This document shows, in pieces, positions 26,074-34,508 of a stretch of 59,012 nt of DNA. How positions within the stretch are numbered: position 1 is the stretch's first letter; the number at the start of each line of letters is the position of its first letter. Below the pieces are notes generated by a model. That model searched no databases, was not told the DNA's origin, and saw only the letters and a program-made list of their open reading frames with translations. The position numbers and the translations under genes are program-made. Source of the stretch: Faecalicatena contorta (GTDB taxonomy: Bacteria > Bacillota > Clostridia > Lachnospirales > Lachnospiraceae); NCBI RefSeq assembly GCF_021531995.1, contig NZ_JAFBIZ010000005.1, positions 1 through 59,012 on the forward strand, given 5' to 3'.

Positions 26074-26592
26074 TCAGATAGGGGATTGATACCCGTCACT
26101 GATATATTTTTGTATTATCGAATATGCCTGATACAATTCTTCATAGGATATCCTGCAGTTTGCCGGGCTTGTAGATGGCAGACTGATCGCCTCTACACCG
26201 GTTACAGGATAACAATACTTTTTATATAACTGATATGCCTTCATCCCGGTCGTGAATATCGCCTGGATATCCGCTGTTTTCAGAATTCTGCTCATATCAT
26301 TGGGTACAGGATTGCGGATGCTGCTGTCCTCTGCTCCTCTGATCTCGCAGCCTGCCAGCACATCCCATACCGCAATCCGGTTTCTCAGTGCAAACGTAAT
26401 CTTCTCTTCCTTAGTCTCCGGCAGCGATTCCTGACAGACATCCGATACCACTTTCCAGAAACGGTTTCGCGGATGACCATAATAAAATCCCACTTCCCGT
26501 GACTTCGGTGATGGCATAGTTCCCAGCATCAGAATCCGTGAACGTTCGTCATATATCGGTTCAAAATCATGTGCCACATATTCCGTTTCCAT
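26074..26592 (-). CDS. DNA-deoxyinosine glycosylase (uracil-DNA glycosylase superfamily)
   Basis: A 172-residue enzyme of the hypoxanthine-DNA glycosylase branch of the UDG superfamily, which removes deaminated adenine from DNA. The catalytic-side motif is RILMLGTMPSPKSRE near residue 19, followed by FYYGHPRNRFWKVVSD near 36, AVWDVLAGCEIRGAEDSSI near 74, and the second active-site motif SLPSTSPAN near 140. Length is typical. It starts with ATG at 26592 and is followed by the AEC gene. No partner in the window is linked to DNA repair. Confidence 0.85.
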   Translation of the reverse strand: METEYVAHDFEPIYDERSRILMLGTMPSPKSREVGFYYGHPRNRFWKVVSDVCQESLPETKEEKITFALRNRIAVWDVLAGCEIRGAEDSSIRNPVPNDMSRILKTADIQAIFTTGMKAYQLYKKYCYPVTGVEAISLPSTSPANCRISYEELYQAYSIIQKYISDGYQSPI

Positions 26593-26720
26593 TCTCTGAC
26601 CTCTTTCTTCGATAAGATTTTCCCTGAAACTATTTCTTTCCTATTATAACAGACTTCTACAATTTGTGTGAAATATATGCGTTCATAAATATCTGCAATT
26701 TGTGAATCCATAAACGATGA

Positions 26721-26749
26721 TTGTGGAAACATTTGCAGTATGTTATAAT
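26721..26749 (+). promoter_or_regulatory. Sigma-A promoter of hydEF
   Basis: TTGTGG (26721-26726), 17 bp, TATAAT (26744-26749). The start near 26756 gives a 195-base leader before hydE. The 26593-26720 stretch upstream is AT-rich and holds nothing else I can name. Confidence 0.75.
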
Positions 26750-26755
26750 TTTACA

Positions 26756-26880
26756 AAACCGTACTGATCACAAAGACTGTATATTCTGAGTGAAAAGGCG
26801 TACAGATTCATAGAGAATACACTGGCAGGATATCTCTGCCTTTTCAGAACCTGACGCTATGTACGCCAGGTTTTTTACGT
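26756..26880 (+). promoter_or_regulatory. Structured leader with alternative hairpins and terminator (candidate riboswitch) for hydEF
   Basis: Four pairings can be seen and they exclude one another. AAAAGGC (26793-26799) pairs with GCCTTTT (26838-26844). GGCAG (26824-26828) pairs with CTGCC (26836-26840), sharing bases with the first. AACCTGACG (26848-26856) pairs with CGCCAGGTT (26864-26872) with one mismatch and runs into TTTTTT at 26871-26876, an intrinsic terminator. GGCGTACA (26797-26804) pairs perfectly with TGTACGCC (26860-26867), which uses the terminator's right arm and the 3' part of the first stem, so it is an antiterminator. This is the layout of a transcription-attenuating riboswitch. 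I do not recognise the aptamer class; the ligand is unknown. Confidence 0.65.
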
Positions 26881-26950
26881 ATCTATGGCGTGCAGAAACG
26901 AACCGGCAAAACCAGTATCATGCAAACCAATAGATTTAAGGAGACTGCCA

Positions 26951-28015
26951 ATGAACACATCCATCCCTACTTCAGATCTGATATCACTGATTGATAAACT
27001 TCATACAGAACAGACGCTGTCCAGAAGTGAATGGACAGCTCTGATCTCCGGGCGTACACCCGAATTGTCCGAATATCTTTTTCCTCTTGCCCGACAGGAA
27101 CAGCAAAAATATTATGGGACCGACATCTATGTCCGGGGACTGATTGAATTCACCAACTACTGTCGAAATGACTGTCTTTACTGCGGTATCCGGAAAAGTA
27201 ACAAAAATGTACACCGGTATCGACTGACCGAAGAGGAGATTCTCACCTGCTGCCGCGAAGGCTATGACCTGGGCTTTCGCACCTTCGTCCTTCAGGGAGG
27301 CGAAGACGGCTGGTTTACCGATGATAAGATGATTACTCTCATACGGACAATCAGACAACGCTATCCCGACTGTGCCATTACTCTATCTGTCGGTGAAAAA
27401 TCGCGTGAAACCTATCAGGCCTTTTTCGATGCCGGAGCCGACCGGTATCTTCTCAGACACGAAACCTGTAATTATCAGCATTATGGTATGCTGCATCCTG
27501 CTTCTCTGAGCGCCGCTCACCGACAGCAATGTCTGAGATATCTGAAAGAGATCGGTTATCAGGTAGGAACCGGATTCATGGTCGGTTCCCCCTATCAGAC
27601 AGCAGAGCATCTGGCTGAAGATATGCTGTTCATGAAAGAACTGAATCCACAGATGATCGGAATCGGCCCGTTCATCCCGCATCATGATACTCCATTTGCC
27701 GGAGAACCCGCCGGAACATTGGAACTTACACTCTTTCTGCTGGGGCTGATCCGACTGATGATCCCCAGGGTACTGCTTCCTTCCACCACTGCACTTGGAA
27801 CCATCCATCCCAGAGGAAGAGAACTGGGCATTCTGGCCGGTGCCAATGTTGTGATGCCGAATCTGTCCCCCACCAGCGTAAGAAAGGATTACCTGCTGTA
27901 CGACAACAAAATCTGCACCGGAGATGAATCTGCCCAGTGCCGAAGATGCCTGGAGACCAGGATGCAGTCCATCGGATATCGTGTCGTAACCGCACGCGGA
28001 GATTCATTAAATTAA
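26951..28015 (+). CDS. hydE: [FeFe]-hydrogenase H-cluster maturation radical SAM protein HydE
   Basis: A 354-residue radical SAM enzyme needed to build the dithiolate bridge of the H-cluster. The [4Fe-4S] motif CRNDCLYC lies near residues 71-78 in GLIEFTNYCRNDCLYCGIRK; the glycine-rich SAM contact is LQGGEDGWFTDD near 118. The stretch RHETCNYQHYGMLHP near 175 and IGPFIPHHDTPFA near 240 match HydE rather than biotin synthase or PylB. Start 26951 is set by AAGGAG; an in-frame ATG at 26885 would add 22 residues but lacks a ribosome site and lies just after the terminator. hydF follows 17 bases on. No hydG is present here. Confidence 0.92.
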   Translation: MNTSIPTSDLISLIDKLHTEQTLSRSEWTALISGRTPELSEYLFPLARQEQQKYYGTDIYVRGLIEFTNYCRNDCLYCGIRKSNKNVHRYRLTEEEILTCCREGYDLGFRTFVLQGGEDGWFTDDKMITLIRTIRQRYPDCAITLSVGEKSRETYQAFFDAGADRYLLRHETCNYQHYGMLHPASLSAAHRQQCLRYLKEIGYQVGTGFMVGSPYQTAEHLAEDMLFMKELNPQMIGIGPFIPHHDTPFAGEPAGTLELTLFLLGLIRLMIPRVLLPSTTALGTIHPRGRELGILAGANVVMPNLSPTSVRKDYLLYDNKICTGDESAQCRRCLETRMQSIGYRVVTARGDSLN

Positions 28016-28032
28016 ACAGGAGGTTGATAACT

Positions 28033-29262
28033 ATGAGTTTAAATAATACGCCCTCTTCCGAGCGCATTCATATTGGTATTTTTGGCAAACGTAACGCCGG
28101 CAAATCGAGTATCATTAATGCTCTTACAGGCCAGAGCCTTGCGATTGTATCGGACGTAAAAGGTACTACAACAGATCCGGTTCTGAAGGCTATGGAACTT
28201 CTCCCGCTCGGGCCTGTTGTAATGATCGATACCCCTGGTCTGGATGATGAAGGAGAACTTGGTAAGCTTCGAATTCAAAAAGCTTATCAGGTTTTGAACA
28301 AAACGGATATTGCCATTCTGGTGGTGGATGGAACCACCGGTATGACAAAAGAGGATGCTGCGATCCTGGAACGAATCCGGCAAAAGGAGATTCCTTATCT
28401 GATTGTTCTGAACAAAGCAGATCTTGTTTCGGAAGCTGACCAGTGTACCGTCCTCGAATCTGCACAGGCTGCATACGGAATTAATAGCCGGCGTATCCTG
28501 TGGACCAGCGCCGAGGATCAAATGAATATATATGAACTGAAGGAACAGATTACCGTCCTTGCTCCACAGGAGGATTCCAAACTGCGTATTGTGGGTGATC
28601 TGATCCACCCATCGGATTTTGTCGTGCTGGTGGTACCGATCGATAAAGCCGCCCCAAAAGGGCGTCTGATTCTTCCGCAACAACAGACGATCCGTGATAT
28701 TCTGGAAGCAGATGCAACTGCAATTGTAGTCAAGGAACACGAACTGCGAGAGACGCTTCAGAATCTATCCAAAAAGCCGTCTCTTGTCATTACTGACAGC
28801 CAGGTATTTGCCAAAGTATCCGCCGACACACCAGGAGAGATTCCTCTGACCTCATTTTCCATTCTTTTCGCCCGATATAAGGGAAATCTCCGCACGGTCG
28901 TACACGGCGCCCGTGCCCTGGACACACTGGAAGATGGTGATACCGTCCTGATCTCAGAAGGCTGCACACACCACAGACAGTGTGATGATATCGGTACCGT
29001 CAAGCTTCCTCGCTGGATTCGGAATTATACCGGAAAACAACTGAATTTTGAATTCACCAGCGGAACGGAATTTCCTCTGGAACTGGATTGCTATAAAATG
29101 ATCGTTCACTGCGGCGGCTGTACGCTCAATGAACGGGAAATGAAATATCGTCTGAAATGTGCGGAAGATGCCAATATTCCGATCACAAATTACGGAACTG
29201 CAATTGCCTATATGCAGGGAATTCTGGAACGAAGCATCGAGATCTTCCCTTCGCTGGGGTAG
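28033..29262 (+). CDS. hydF: [FeFe]-hydrogenase H-cluster maturation GTPase HydF
   Basis: A 409-residue scaffold protein on which the two-iron subcluster is assembled before transfer to the hydrogenase. The GTPase domain shows the P-loop GKRNAGKSS near residue 18, the switch GTTTDP near 45, DTPGLDDEGE near 66 and NKAD near 130. The C-terminal cluster-binding domain has C-x-H in EGCTHHRQC near 311 and HCGGC near 358-362, matching the CxH...HCxxC pattern of HydF. AGGAGG precedes the start. With hydE it forms a two-gene operon under the structured leader. The enzyme that makes CO and cyanide ligands (HydG) must be elsewhere. Confidence 0.95.
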   Translation: MSLNNTPSSERIHIGIFGKRNAGKSSIINALTGQSLAIVSDVKGTTTDPVLKAMELLPLGPVVMIDTPGLDDEGELGKLRIQKAYQVLNKTDIAILVVDGTTGMTKEDAAILERIRQKEIPYLIVLNKADLVSEADQCTVLESAQAAYGINSRRILWTSAEDQMNIYELKEQITVLAPQEDSKLRIVGDLIHPSDFVVLVVPIDKAAPKGRLILPQQQTIRDILEADATAIVVKEHELRETLQNLSKKPSLVITDSQVFAKVSADTPGEIPLTSFSILFARYKGNLRTVVHGARALDTLEDGDTVLISEGCTHHRQCDDIGTVKLPRWIRNYTGKQLNFEFTSGTEFPLELDCYKMIVHCGGCTLNEREMKYRLKCAEDANIPITNYGTAIAYMQGILERSIEIFPSLG

Positions 29263-29309
29263 ATCTGCACCTTCCTCATACCAGACCATGAACATCCACA
29301 TAAATCAAT

Positions 29310-29351
29310 GCCGGTATCCCGAAGGTCTCCTTCAGAGATACCGGCGTTTTT
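29310..29351 (+). terminator. Terminator of hydEF
   Basis: GCCGGTATC (29310-29318) and GATACCGGC (29337-29345) form a 9-bp stem, followed by GTTTTT. Confidence 0.85.
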
Positions 29352-29364
29352 CAGTTGCATGTTT

Positions 29365-30255
29365 TCATTCATCTATCTTTGCTTTTCTCCGGGCTTCTTC
29401 TGCCGCTTTCTCATATCCGATCTCGACCGCTTTATGGGTAACCTCCGCAAGGGATCCTTCCAGATGCTTCCGGCACTGCGCTTCATTGACACGCAGAGTA
29501 TCTATGCATTTTGTACGAAATAATTCTGTTGCACGAATCAACAATTCCAGGCTTTCCAACAGACTGTCTGCAATCAGGGGAAGAAACGCATTTAACTCAA
29601 AATTACCACTGGCAGCTGCCGTCGCAACCGCCTGATCATTTGCCATCACTTTTATGGCAACCTGTGTCACCATCTCCGGAATCACCGGATTCACCTTTCC
29701 AGGCATAATTGTGCTCCCTGCCTGTACTTCCTGAAGAATAATCTCCCCAAGTCCGCCTTTCGGCCCGGAATTTATCCATCTTAAGTCCCCGGCAATCTTC
29801 ATCAGATTCACTGCCATGGCTTTCAAAAGCCCGGACACTTCCACAAATACATCATTATTCTGAGTCAGATCCACTTCGTATTCTGCCCTTGCAAGTCCAA
29901 TTCCGGTCAGATCCCGCAGTTTCTCTATCACACGGAAACGATACTGTCTGCTGGCATTATCACCCAGTCCGATGGCTGTTCCGGCACCGCCCTGTAATGG
30001 ATGCACACAAAAATTATCCCGATATTTTTCCTTTTTCAACTCATCGCATGCGAAAATGATGGCATCCGCTTTCCATTTTTCCATCATCTCCAGTTCCCTG
30101 TATGTCTGCGCTGCTGCCTTTTTGATATCCAGCATAGCTCCAATCAGATGAAAGTTTGTTCCATTCGGGCCTAAAGCAAAATTATCACGCGCCTTTTTTG
30201 TCTCTTTTCCATACATTTCTATACGTTCAACCTGATCCTTTTGATTTTTTAGCAT
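29365..30255 (-). pseudogene. aspA: Aspartate ammonia-lyase with large in-frame internal deletion
   Basis: The protein matches aspartase at both ends: MYGKETKKARDNF near the start and IKKAAAQTYREL, then GIGLARAEYEVDLTQNNDVF, the flexible catalytic loop GSTIMPGKVNPVIPEM and a full C-terminus. Between them HPLQGGAG runs straight into TAIGLGDNA; in intact enzymes (about 450-480 residues) these segments are separated by some 130 residues that carry substrate-binding and catalytic parts (the TNMN-HPxDxVN-QSTND region). The loss is in frame and both edges encode a similar GG(A)GT stretch, so slippage at a short repeat is likely. A start at 30255 (behind GGGGGAGG) is used; 30216 is an alternative. 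An aspartase gene beside hydE/hydF is a known association, so this is probably a recently inactivated companion. Confidence 0.8.
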
Positions 30256-30277
30256 CTGATTCGTTAAGCCTCCCCCT

Positions 30278-30333
30278 GAAAAAATAAATCTCGTGGAATA
30301 CTGTGCTTCTTTACACACGTTCTTCCACGAGAT
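30278..30333 (-). terminator. Terminator between the DeoR regulator and aspA
   Basis: ATCTCGTGGAA and TTCCACGAGAT form a perfect 11-bp stem (30333-30323 with 30298-30288), followed on the minus strand by TTATTTTTTC. It ends the fructose-locus transcript 23 bases before the aspA start, leaving aspA with no visible promoter of its own. Confidence 0.85.
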
Positions 30334-30362
30334 AATTCTTTTATATTCACAGCTTCTGATTA

Positions 30363-31103
30363 TTAACACACAATAATATCTGAAATCTCCCGATATTCAT
30401 CCGGAATACTGTCAGTCAGGATTTTCTTTCCATGAAATGGCGAAAAAGTTACGGAACTTACCAGATGAAACTTCGAAGAATCTCCCAGTATATACACTTT
30501 CTGACACTGTTCAACTGCCGTCCTTTTGACAAGCGCTTCATTCACATCCGGTGTTGTAAAGCCTTTTGTCTTACTGATTCCATTCGTTCCAAAAAAGCCT
30601 TTTGTGAAATGATATTCTTTCAGCAATATCACAGCTTCGCTTCCTACAACTGCTTCTGTCGAACTTTTCAGTTCTCCGCCAATCAAAAACACTCTTGTCC
30701 CATTAGCCGCAAGTCTCTGTGCATGTGCAACCGCATTCGTCACAAAAGTTGCCGATGTTTTTTCAAGGAACTCCAGCATATATCCCGTCGTTGTCCCTGC
30801 ATCCAGATATACGAAATCTTCCGGTTCAATTAAAGAAGCGGCATACTTTGCAATCCGAAGCTTTTCCTCTTTCTGAACCTCTTTTTTTTGTGCCACCGTA
30901 GGCTCCAGTGCAAGAAATGTATTATCTGCAGCAACAGCACCACCAAACACTTTCACAAGCTTTCCCGCCTTATCCAGTGCCGTAATGTCCCTTCTGGCAG
31001 TTGATTCCGATATATTCAGCAGTTCTGTTAATTCTATTACTGAAATGCTGTGTCTTTCTTTCAGTAATTCTAAAATCATTGCGTAACGTTGCTCTGACAG
31101 CAT
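30363..31103 (-). CDS. DeoR-family transcriptional regulator (FruR-like)
   Basis: A 246-residue regulator with the DeoR layout: an N-terminal helix-turn-helix (RHSISVIELTELLNISESTA, then RRDITALDKAGKLVKVFGGA, residues 15-55) and a C-terminal sugar-phosphate sensor domain with YLDAGTTTGYMLEFL near 95, FLIGGELKSSTEAVVG near 140 and NGISKTKGFTTPDVNEA near 175. Clustered with 1-phosphofructokinase and fructose PTS genes, it most likely senses fructose 1-phosphate and binds the tandem repeats on the fruK promoter. It is the last gene on this strand before a terminator and is intact, although fruA and ptsI between it and fruK are broken. Confidence 0.85.
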   Translation of the reverse strand: MLSEQRYAMILELLKERHSISVIELTELLNISESTARRDITALDKAGKLVKVFGGAVAADNTFLALEPTVAQKKEVQKEEKLRIAKYAASLIEPEDFVYLDAGTTTGYMLEFLEKTSATFVTNAVAHAQRLAANGTRVFLIGGELKSSTEAVVGSEAVILLKEYHFTKGFFGTNGISKTKGFTTPDVNEALVKRTAVEQCQKVYILGDSSKFHLVSSVTFSPFHGKKILTDSIPDEYREISDIIVC

Positions 31104-31117
31104 ATGATACTCCGTTT

Positions 31118-32086
31118 CTATCTTCTGTTTTCTTTATAATCTGCAACGTTCGTCTCGAGCACGATCTTACGAATCGGAAGAATTCTTCCCGGAGATACGG
31201 ACAATTCATCTACTCCCATCGCCAGAAATTCTCTTGTCAATTCCAGATCTGCACCAAGCTCACCACAAACACCTGCCCAGATGCCTGCTTTGTGTGCATT
31301 ATCGACTACCATGGATATCAGGCGAAGAACTGCCGGATGATGCGGATCATAAAAATCATCCAACGATATATTCTGTCTGTCAATTGCCAGCGTATACTGT
31401 GTCAGATCATTTGTTCCAATACTGAAGAAATCAACCTCTTTTGCAAGCATATCACTTATGATTGCCGCTGCCGGAGTCTCAATCATAATTCCCTGTTCCG
31501 GCTCACCATGTTCTATGCCCTGTTGCTTTAATTCATCCTTCACTTGTTCAACAATTTCTTTGATTTTTCGAACTTCTTTCACGCTGGTGATCATCGGATA
31601 CATAATTGCAATTTTTCCATACGCACTGGCACGGAATAATGCTCTCAGCTGAGTCTTAAACACCTCTGGACGTGTCAGACAGATACGAATCGCACGACAT
31701 CCCATTGCCGGGTTTTCTTCTTTTTCCATTTCGAAATAATCACACTGCTTATCCGCACCGATATCTAAAGTTCGGATAATGACACGCTTTCCGGCCATGG
31801 TCTCTGCTACGGTCTTATATATCTGAAATTGTTCTTCCTCTGTTGGATACTGATCTTTCTCAAGGTAGATAAACTCACTTCTGAAAAGTCCAATACCTCC
31901 AGCATCATTTTGTCGAACCGTTGCAAGATCCTTAATATTACCGATATTAGCATACAGCAAGATTTTCTGACCGTCAAGAGTGATGTTTTCCTTGCCTTTC
32001 AAAGTCTGAAGAAGCCTTTTTTTCTCTTCTTCTTCTTTAAGCCGCATCATTTTATCCAAAATCTCATCGTCAGGCTCTATATACAA
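31118..32086 (-). pseudogene. ptsI: Phosphoenolpyruvate-protein phosphotransferase (enzyme I), C-terminal part only
   Basis: About 320 residues match the C-terminal PEP-binding half of PTS enzyme I (normally 540-575 residues): GIGLFRSEFIYLEKDQYPTE, the PEP signature region MYPMITSVKEVRKIKEI, IGTNDLTQYTLAIDRQN and the active Cys in AGVCGELGADLELT. The N-terminal half with the HPr-binding domain and phosphorylated His is missing. The frame enters from fruA: the fruA frame ends at a TAG in the join while the ptsI frame reads GILYIEPDDEILDK. A deletion has removed the fruA 3' end and the ptsI 5' end, probably at an ATGGCAT shared by both. Without its phosphorylation domain it cannot act as enzyme I. 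Confidence 0.85.
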
Positions 32087-33398
32087 TATGCCATAGACAA
32101 CGCTCCGGCAACTCCTGAACCGATAATACAGGAAGGAAGTACGTGAATCGGATCGGAAGCTGCAAATGGGATAGCACCTTCTGTGATAAATGCCAGACCC
32201 ATAATAATATTTGTCGGACCTGCCTCTCGTTCTTCTTTTGTAAATTTATTTTTAAAGAGCATGGTCGCAATTGCAATTGCACAAGGCGGCGTCATACCAC
32301 CAATCATAACAGCTGTCATAATGTCGTAATTACCTGCTGCAATCGCTGCAGTACCGAATACATATGCTGCCTTATTAAACGGGCCTCCCATATCAATTGC
32401 CATCATTCCACCTACGAATCCCAATGCAAGTGCCGGTCTGTCTCCGATTGCCATCGCGATGTAACCACCCAGTACCGGAAGCATCAATCCAAATGCAACA
32501 CCTCCCAGATTCTTAAGCCATGCTGCAGCTGGTGTAATCGTTCCAAAATTAGCTCTGTCTGCAACATCCAATGCATTCATATCCACGCAGAATCCATCAA
32601 TCAAGAATGCAATTGCAATCAGAATACCTCCACCTACTACGAACGGAAGCATGTGAGACACTCCATTCATCAACTGTGTATAGATCTGATGTCCTATGCT
32701 GCCACTTTTCTTTGTTGTTTTCGTAACTTTTGCCCCTGCTGCCGCATGATAGACCGGGACATCTCCTGCAATCGCACGTTCAATTAATTCATCTGCTTTA
32801 CTGATTCCGTCTGATACCTGACATTCAATCACTTTCTTTCCATCAAAGCGATCCATCGGAACCTGTGCGTCTGCTGCAACAATAATACAGTCTGCTTCTT
32901 CAATCTCCTGTTCTGTTAATACATTTTTGGCTCCGCCGGATCCTCTTGTCTCTATCTTTACAAAACAGTCTTTTGCTTTTGCCGCTTTTTCAATTCCTTC
33001 TGCTGCCATATAAGTATGTGCAATACCGGTCGGACAGGAAGTAACTGCAAGAATCTTGCATTTAGAAGCTGCCACATCCCCTGTATCTGCCAGTCTCTCA
33101 TCGATACTTTCTTTCTCGTTGTCTGCTTTATCAATAATTGCAAGAAATTCATCTACTGACGACGCATTTCGAAGAGAATTTGAAAATTCTTCATCCATCA
33201 TCAATACAGACAATTTACTCAATACGTCAAGGTGTACATTATCTTCCGTATTCGGTGCTGCAATCAGGAACATCAATGTTACCGGCTCACCATCCAATGA
33301 ATCAAATTCTACACCTTCCTTGATTACCATAGCTGCAAGACCCGGCTTGGTAACAGCGTCGCATTTGCCATGTGGAATCGCAATTCCGTAATTCTCAT
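32077..33398 (-). pseudogene. fruA: Fructose PTS transporter EIIABC, damaged at both ends
   Basis: The gene encodes part of EIIA (EPVTLMFLIAAPNTEDNVHL), a full EIIB-fru domain (AVTSCPTGIAHTYMAAEGIE with its active Cys) and most of EIIC (VVGGGILIAIAFLIDGF, GGMTPPCAIAIATMLF, GAIPFAASDPIHVLPSCIIG). It breaks off at GALSMAYCI, about 60 residues early, where it joins ptsI. At the 5' end the true start ATG (33398, behind GGAGG) reads MRITEL and then goes out of frame: the EIIA frame resumes as YGIAIPHGKCDAVTKPG, with its active His, after a loss of roughly 45-50 residues at a GGAATTGC repeat. Two deletions therefore disable it. EIIB and EIIC sequence is otherwise well preserved, so the events look recent. 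Confidence 0.88.
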
Positions 33399-33411
33399 CC
33401 TTTTTTCCTCC

Positions 33412-34323
33412 TTAATTCGGGATTAGTTGTTGATATACTGCCTTTATTTCTTCCTTCGTTGCCAGCAATTCTGAAAATGCACTTGCACTTCCTGCTGATA
33501 CGCCCATATAAAATGCATGTTTATAGTCTTGTTCTTTCAACCAGCCTGCGACAAATCCAGCTACCATAGAATCTCCCGCTCCGACGCCATTTTTCAAAGT
33601 CCCTTTTGGTGCCGGAGTCGCATATACACTGCCATCTCCTGCAATCAATACTGCCCCTTCACCAGCCATGGACACCAGAACATTCACCGCGCCCATTTCC
33701 TGCAGCTTTTTACCGTATGGTATCACTTCTTCTCTCGTCTTCAGCTCCACGTTGAATATTTCACCCAGTTCGTGATTATTAGGCTTAATTAAAAACGGGT
33801 GATACTCCAACACATTTAAGAGCAGATCCTGCGTTGCATCCACAACAATCATGACTCCTCGTCCATCCAGTCTTCCCATAATCCTTCTGTATATATCATC
33901 CGGCATAGAATTGGGAATACTACCGGCAAGGACCAAAGTGTCGCCTTGTCCTAACACATCCAGTTTATCCATCAGAGAGTTCACTGCTTTCTGATCAATT
34001 TTAGGGCCGCATCCGTTAATCTCTGTTCCATCAATAGACTTTAACTTCAAATTGATTCTAGACATTCCGTTCTCAAGCAAGATAAAATCTGACTTCACGC
34101 CCATCTCTTCCATTCGATGTACAATCTCATCTCCGGTAAACCCTGCTGCAAATCCCAATGCTGTATTCTCGATCCCGAGATTGCCAAGCACTGTTGACAC
34201 ATTAATTCCTTTTCCACCCGGAAGTATCAATTCAGAGCTTGTACGATTGGTCAATCCCAATTTAAAGTCTTCTACAGAAACAATATAATCTAGTGATGGA
34301 TTAAATGTAACTGTATAAATCAT
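33412..34323 (-). CDS. fruK: 1-phosphofructokinase
   Basis: A 303-residue PfkB-family sugar kinase converting fructose 1-phosphate to fructose 1,6-bisphosphate. Marks are the N-terminal YTVTFNPSLDYIVSVEDF, the ribokinase box LPGGKGINVSTVLGNLG near residue 34, FLIKPNNHELGEIF near 178 and the catalytic GVGAGDSMVAGFVAGW near 249 with its Asp. It is intact and starts behind CAGGAGGA. fruA begins 13 bases downstream. Because fruA and ptsI are broken, the kinase may be a relic or may serve another PTS in the genome. Confidence 0.93.
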   Translation of the reverse strand: MIYTVTFNPSLDYIVSVEDFKLGLTNRTSSELILPGGKGINVSTVLGNLGIENTALGFAAGFTGDEIVHRMEEMGVKSDFILLENGMSRINLKLKSIDGTEINGCGPKIDQKAVNSLMDKLDVLGQGDTLVLAGSIPNSMPDDIYRRIMGRLDGRGVMIVVDATQDLLLNVLEYHPFLIKPNNHELGEIFNVELKTREEVIPYGKKLQEMGAVNVLVSMAGEGAVLIAGDGSVYATPAPKGTLKNGVGAGDSMVAGFVAGWLKEQDYKHAFYMGVSAGSASAFSELLATKEEIKAVYQQLIPN

Positions 34324-34355
34324 CTCATTTCCTCCTGTTTTTATTTTATGATTGC

Positions 34356-34386
34356 ATTATATGTTCAAAGTCAGTCAAAGTCAATC
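34356..34386 (-). promoter_or_regulatory. fruK promoter with overlapping tandem-repeat operator
   Basis: On the minus strand TTGACT (34384-34379), 17 bp, TATAAT (34361-34356) form a promoter. Two head-to-tail 10-bp repeats, GATTGACTTT (34386-34377) and GACTGACTTT (34376-34367), cover its -35 box and spacer. A one-turn direct repeat over the promoter fits operators reported for DeoR/FruR-type repressors. Confidence 0.7.
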
Positions 34387-34480
34387 AAACTATTTCACAA
34401 ATATGACCTTACATTTTCGTTTAATATGCACAACCGATTTTGACCGACATTGAATGAATTTGATTTTTTCAAAATACAAA

Positions 34481-34508
34481 TGAGGGATTGTTTTTCAACA
34501 ATCCCTCA
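34481..34508 (-). terminator. Terminator of the fatty-acid/cobB operon
   Basis: TGAGGGATTGTT (34481-34492) and AACAATCCCTCA (34497-34508) are a perfect 12-bp stem with a four-base loop, directly after the cobB stop. The T run on the minus strand is interrupted (ATTTGTATTTTG). Confidence 0.75.

Noticed and set aside
26756-26880. TPP riboswitch before hydE, suggested by GAACCTGA and a GCC-rich stem
   Set aside because: The TPP core words (CTGAGA and the GCCAGCG-type end) are not in the right order or spacing, and hydE/hydF are not thiamine genes.
26885-26950. Earlier in-frame ATG for hydE at 26885
   Set aside because: It lies 9 bases after the terminator T run without a ribosome site, whereas 26951 has AAGGAG at good distance and fits the family N-terminus.
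32077-32086. Natural fusion of EII and enzyme I
   Set aside because: The two frames differ at the join and both domains are truncated, so this is a deletion, not a multi-domain PTS protein.
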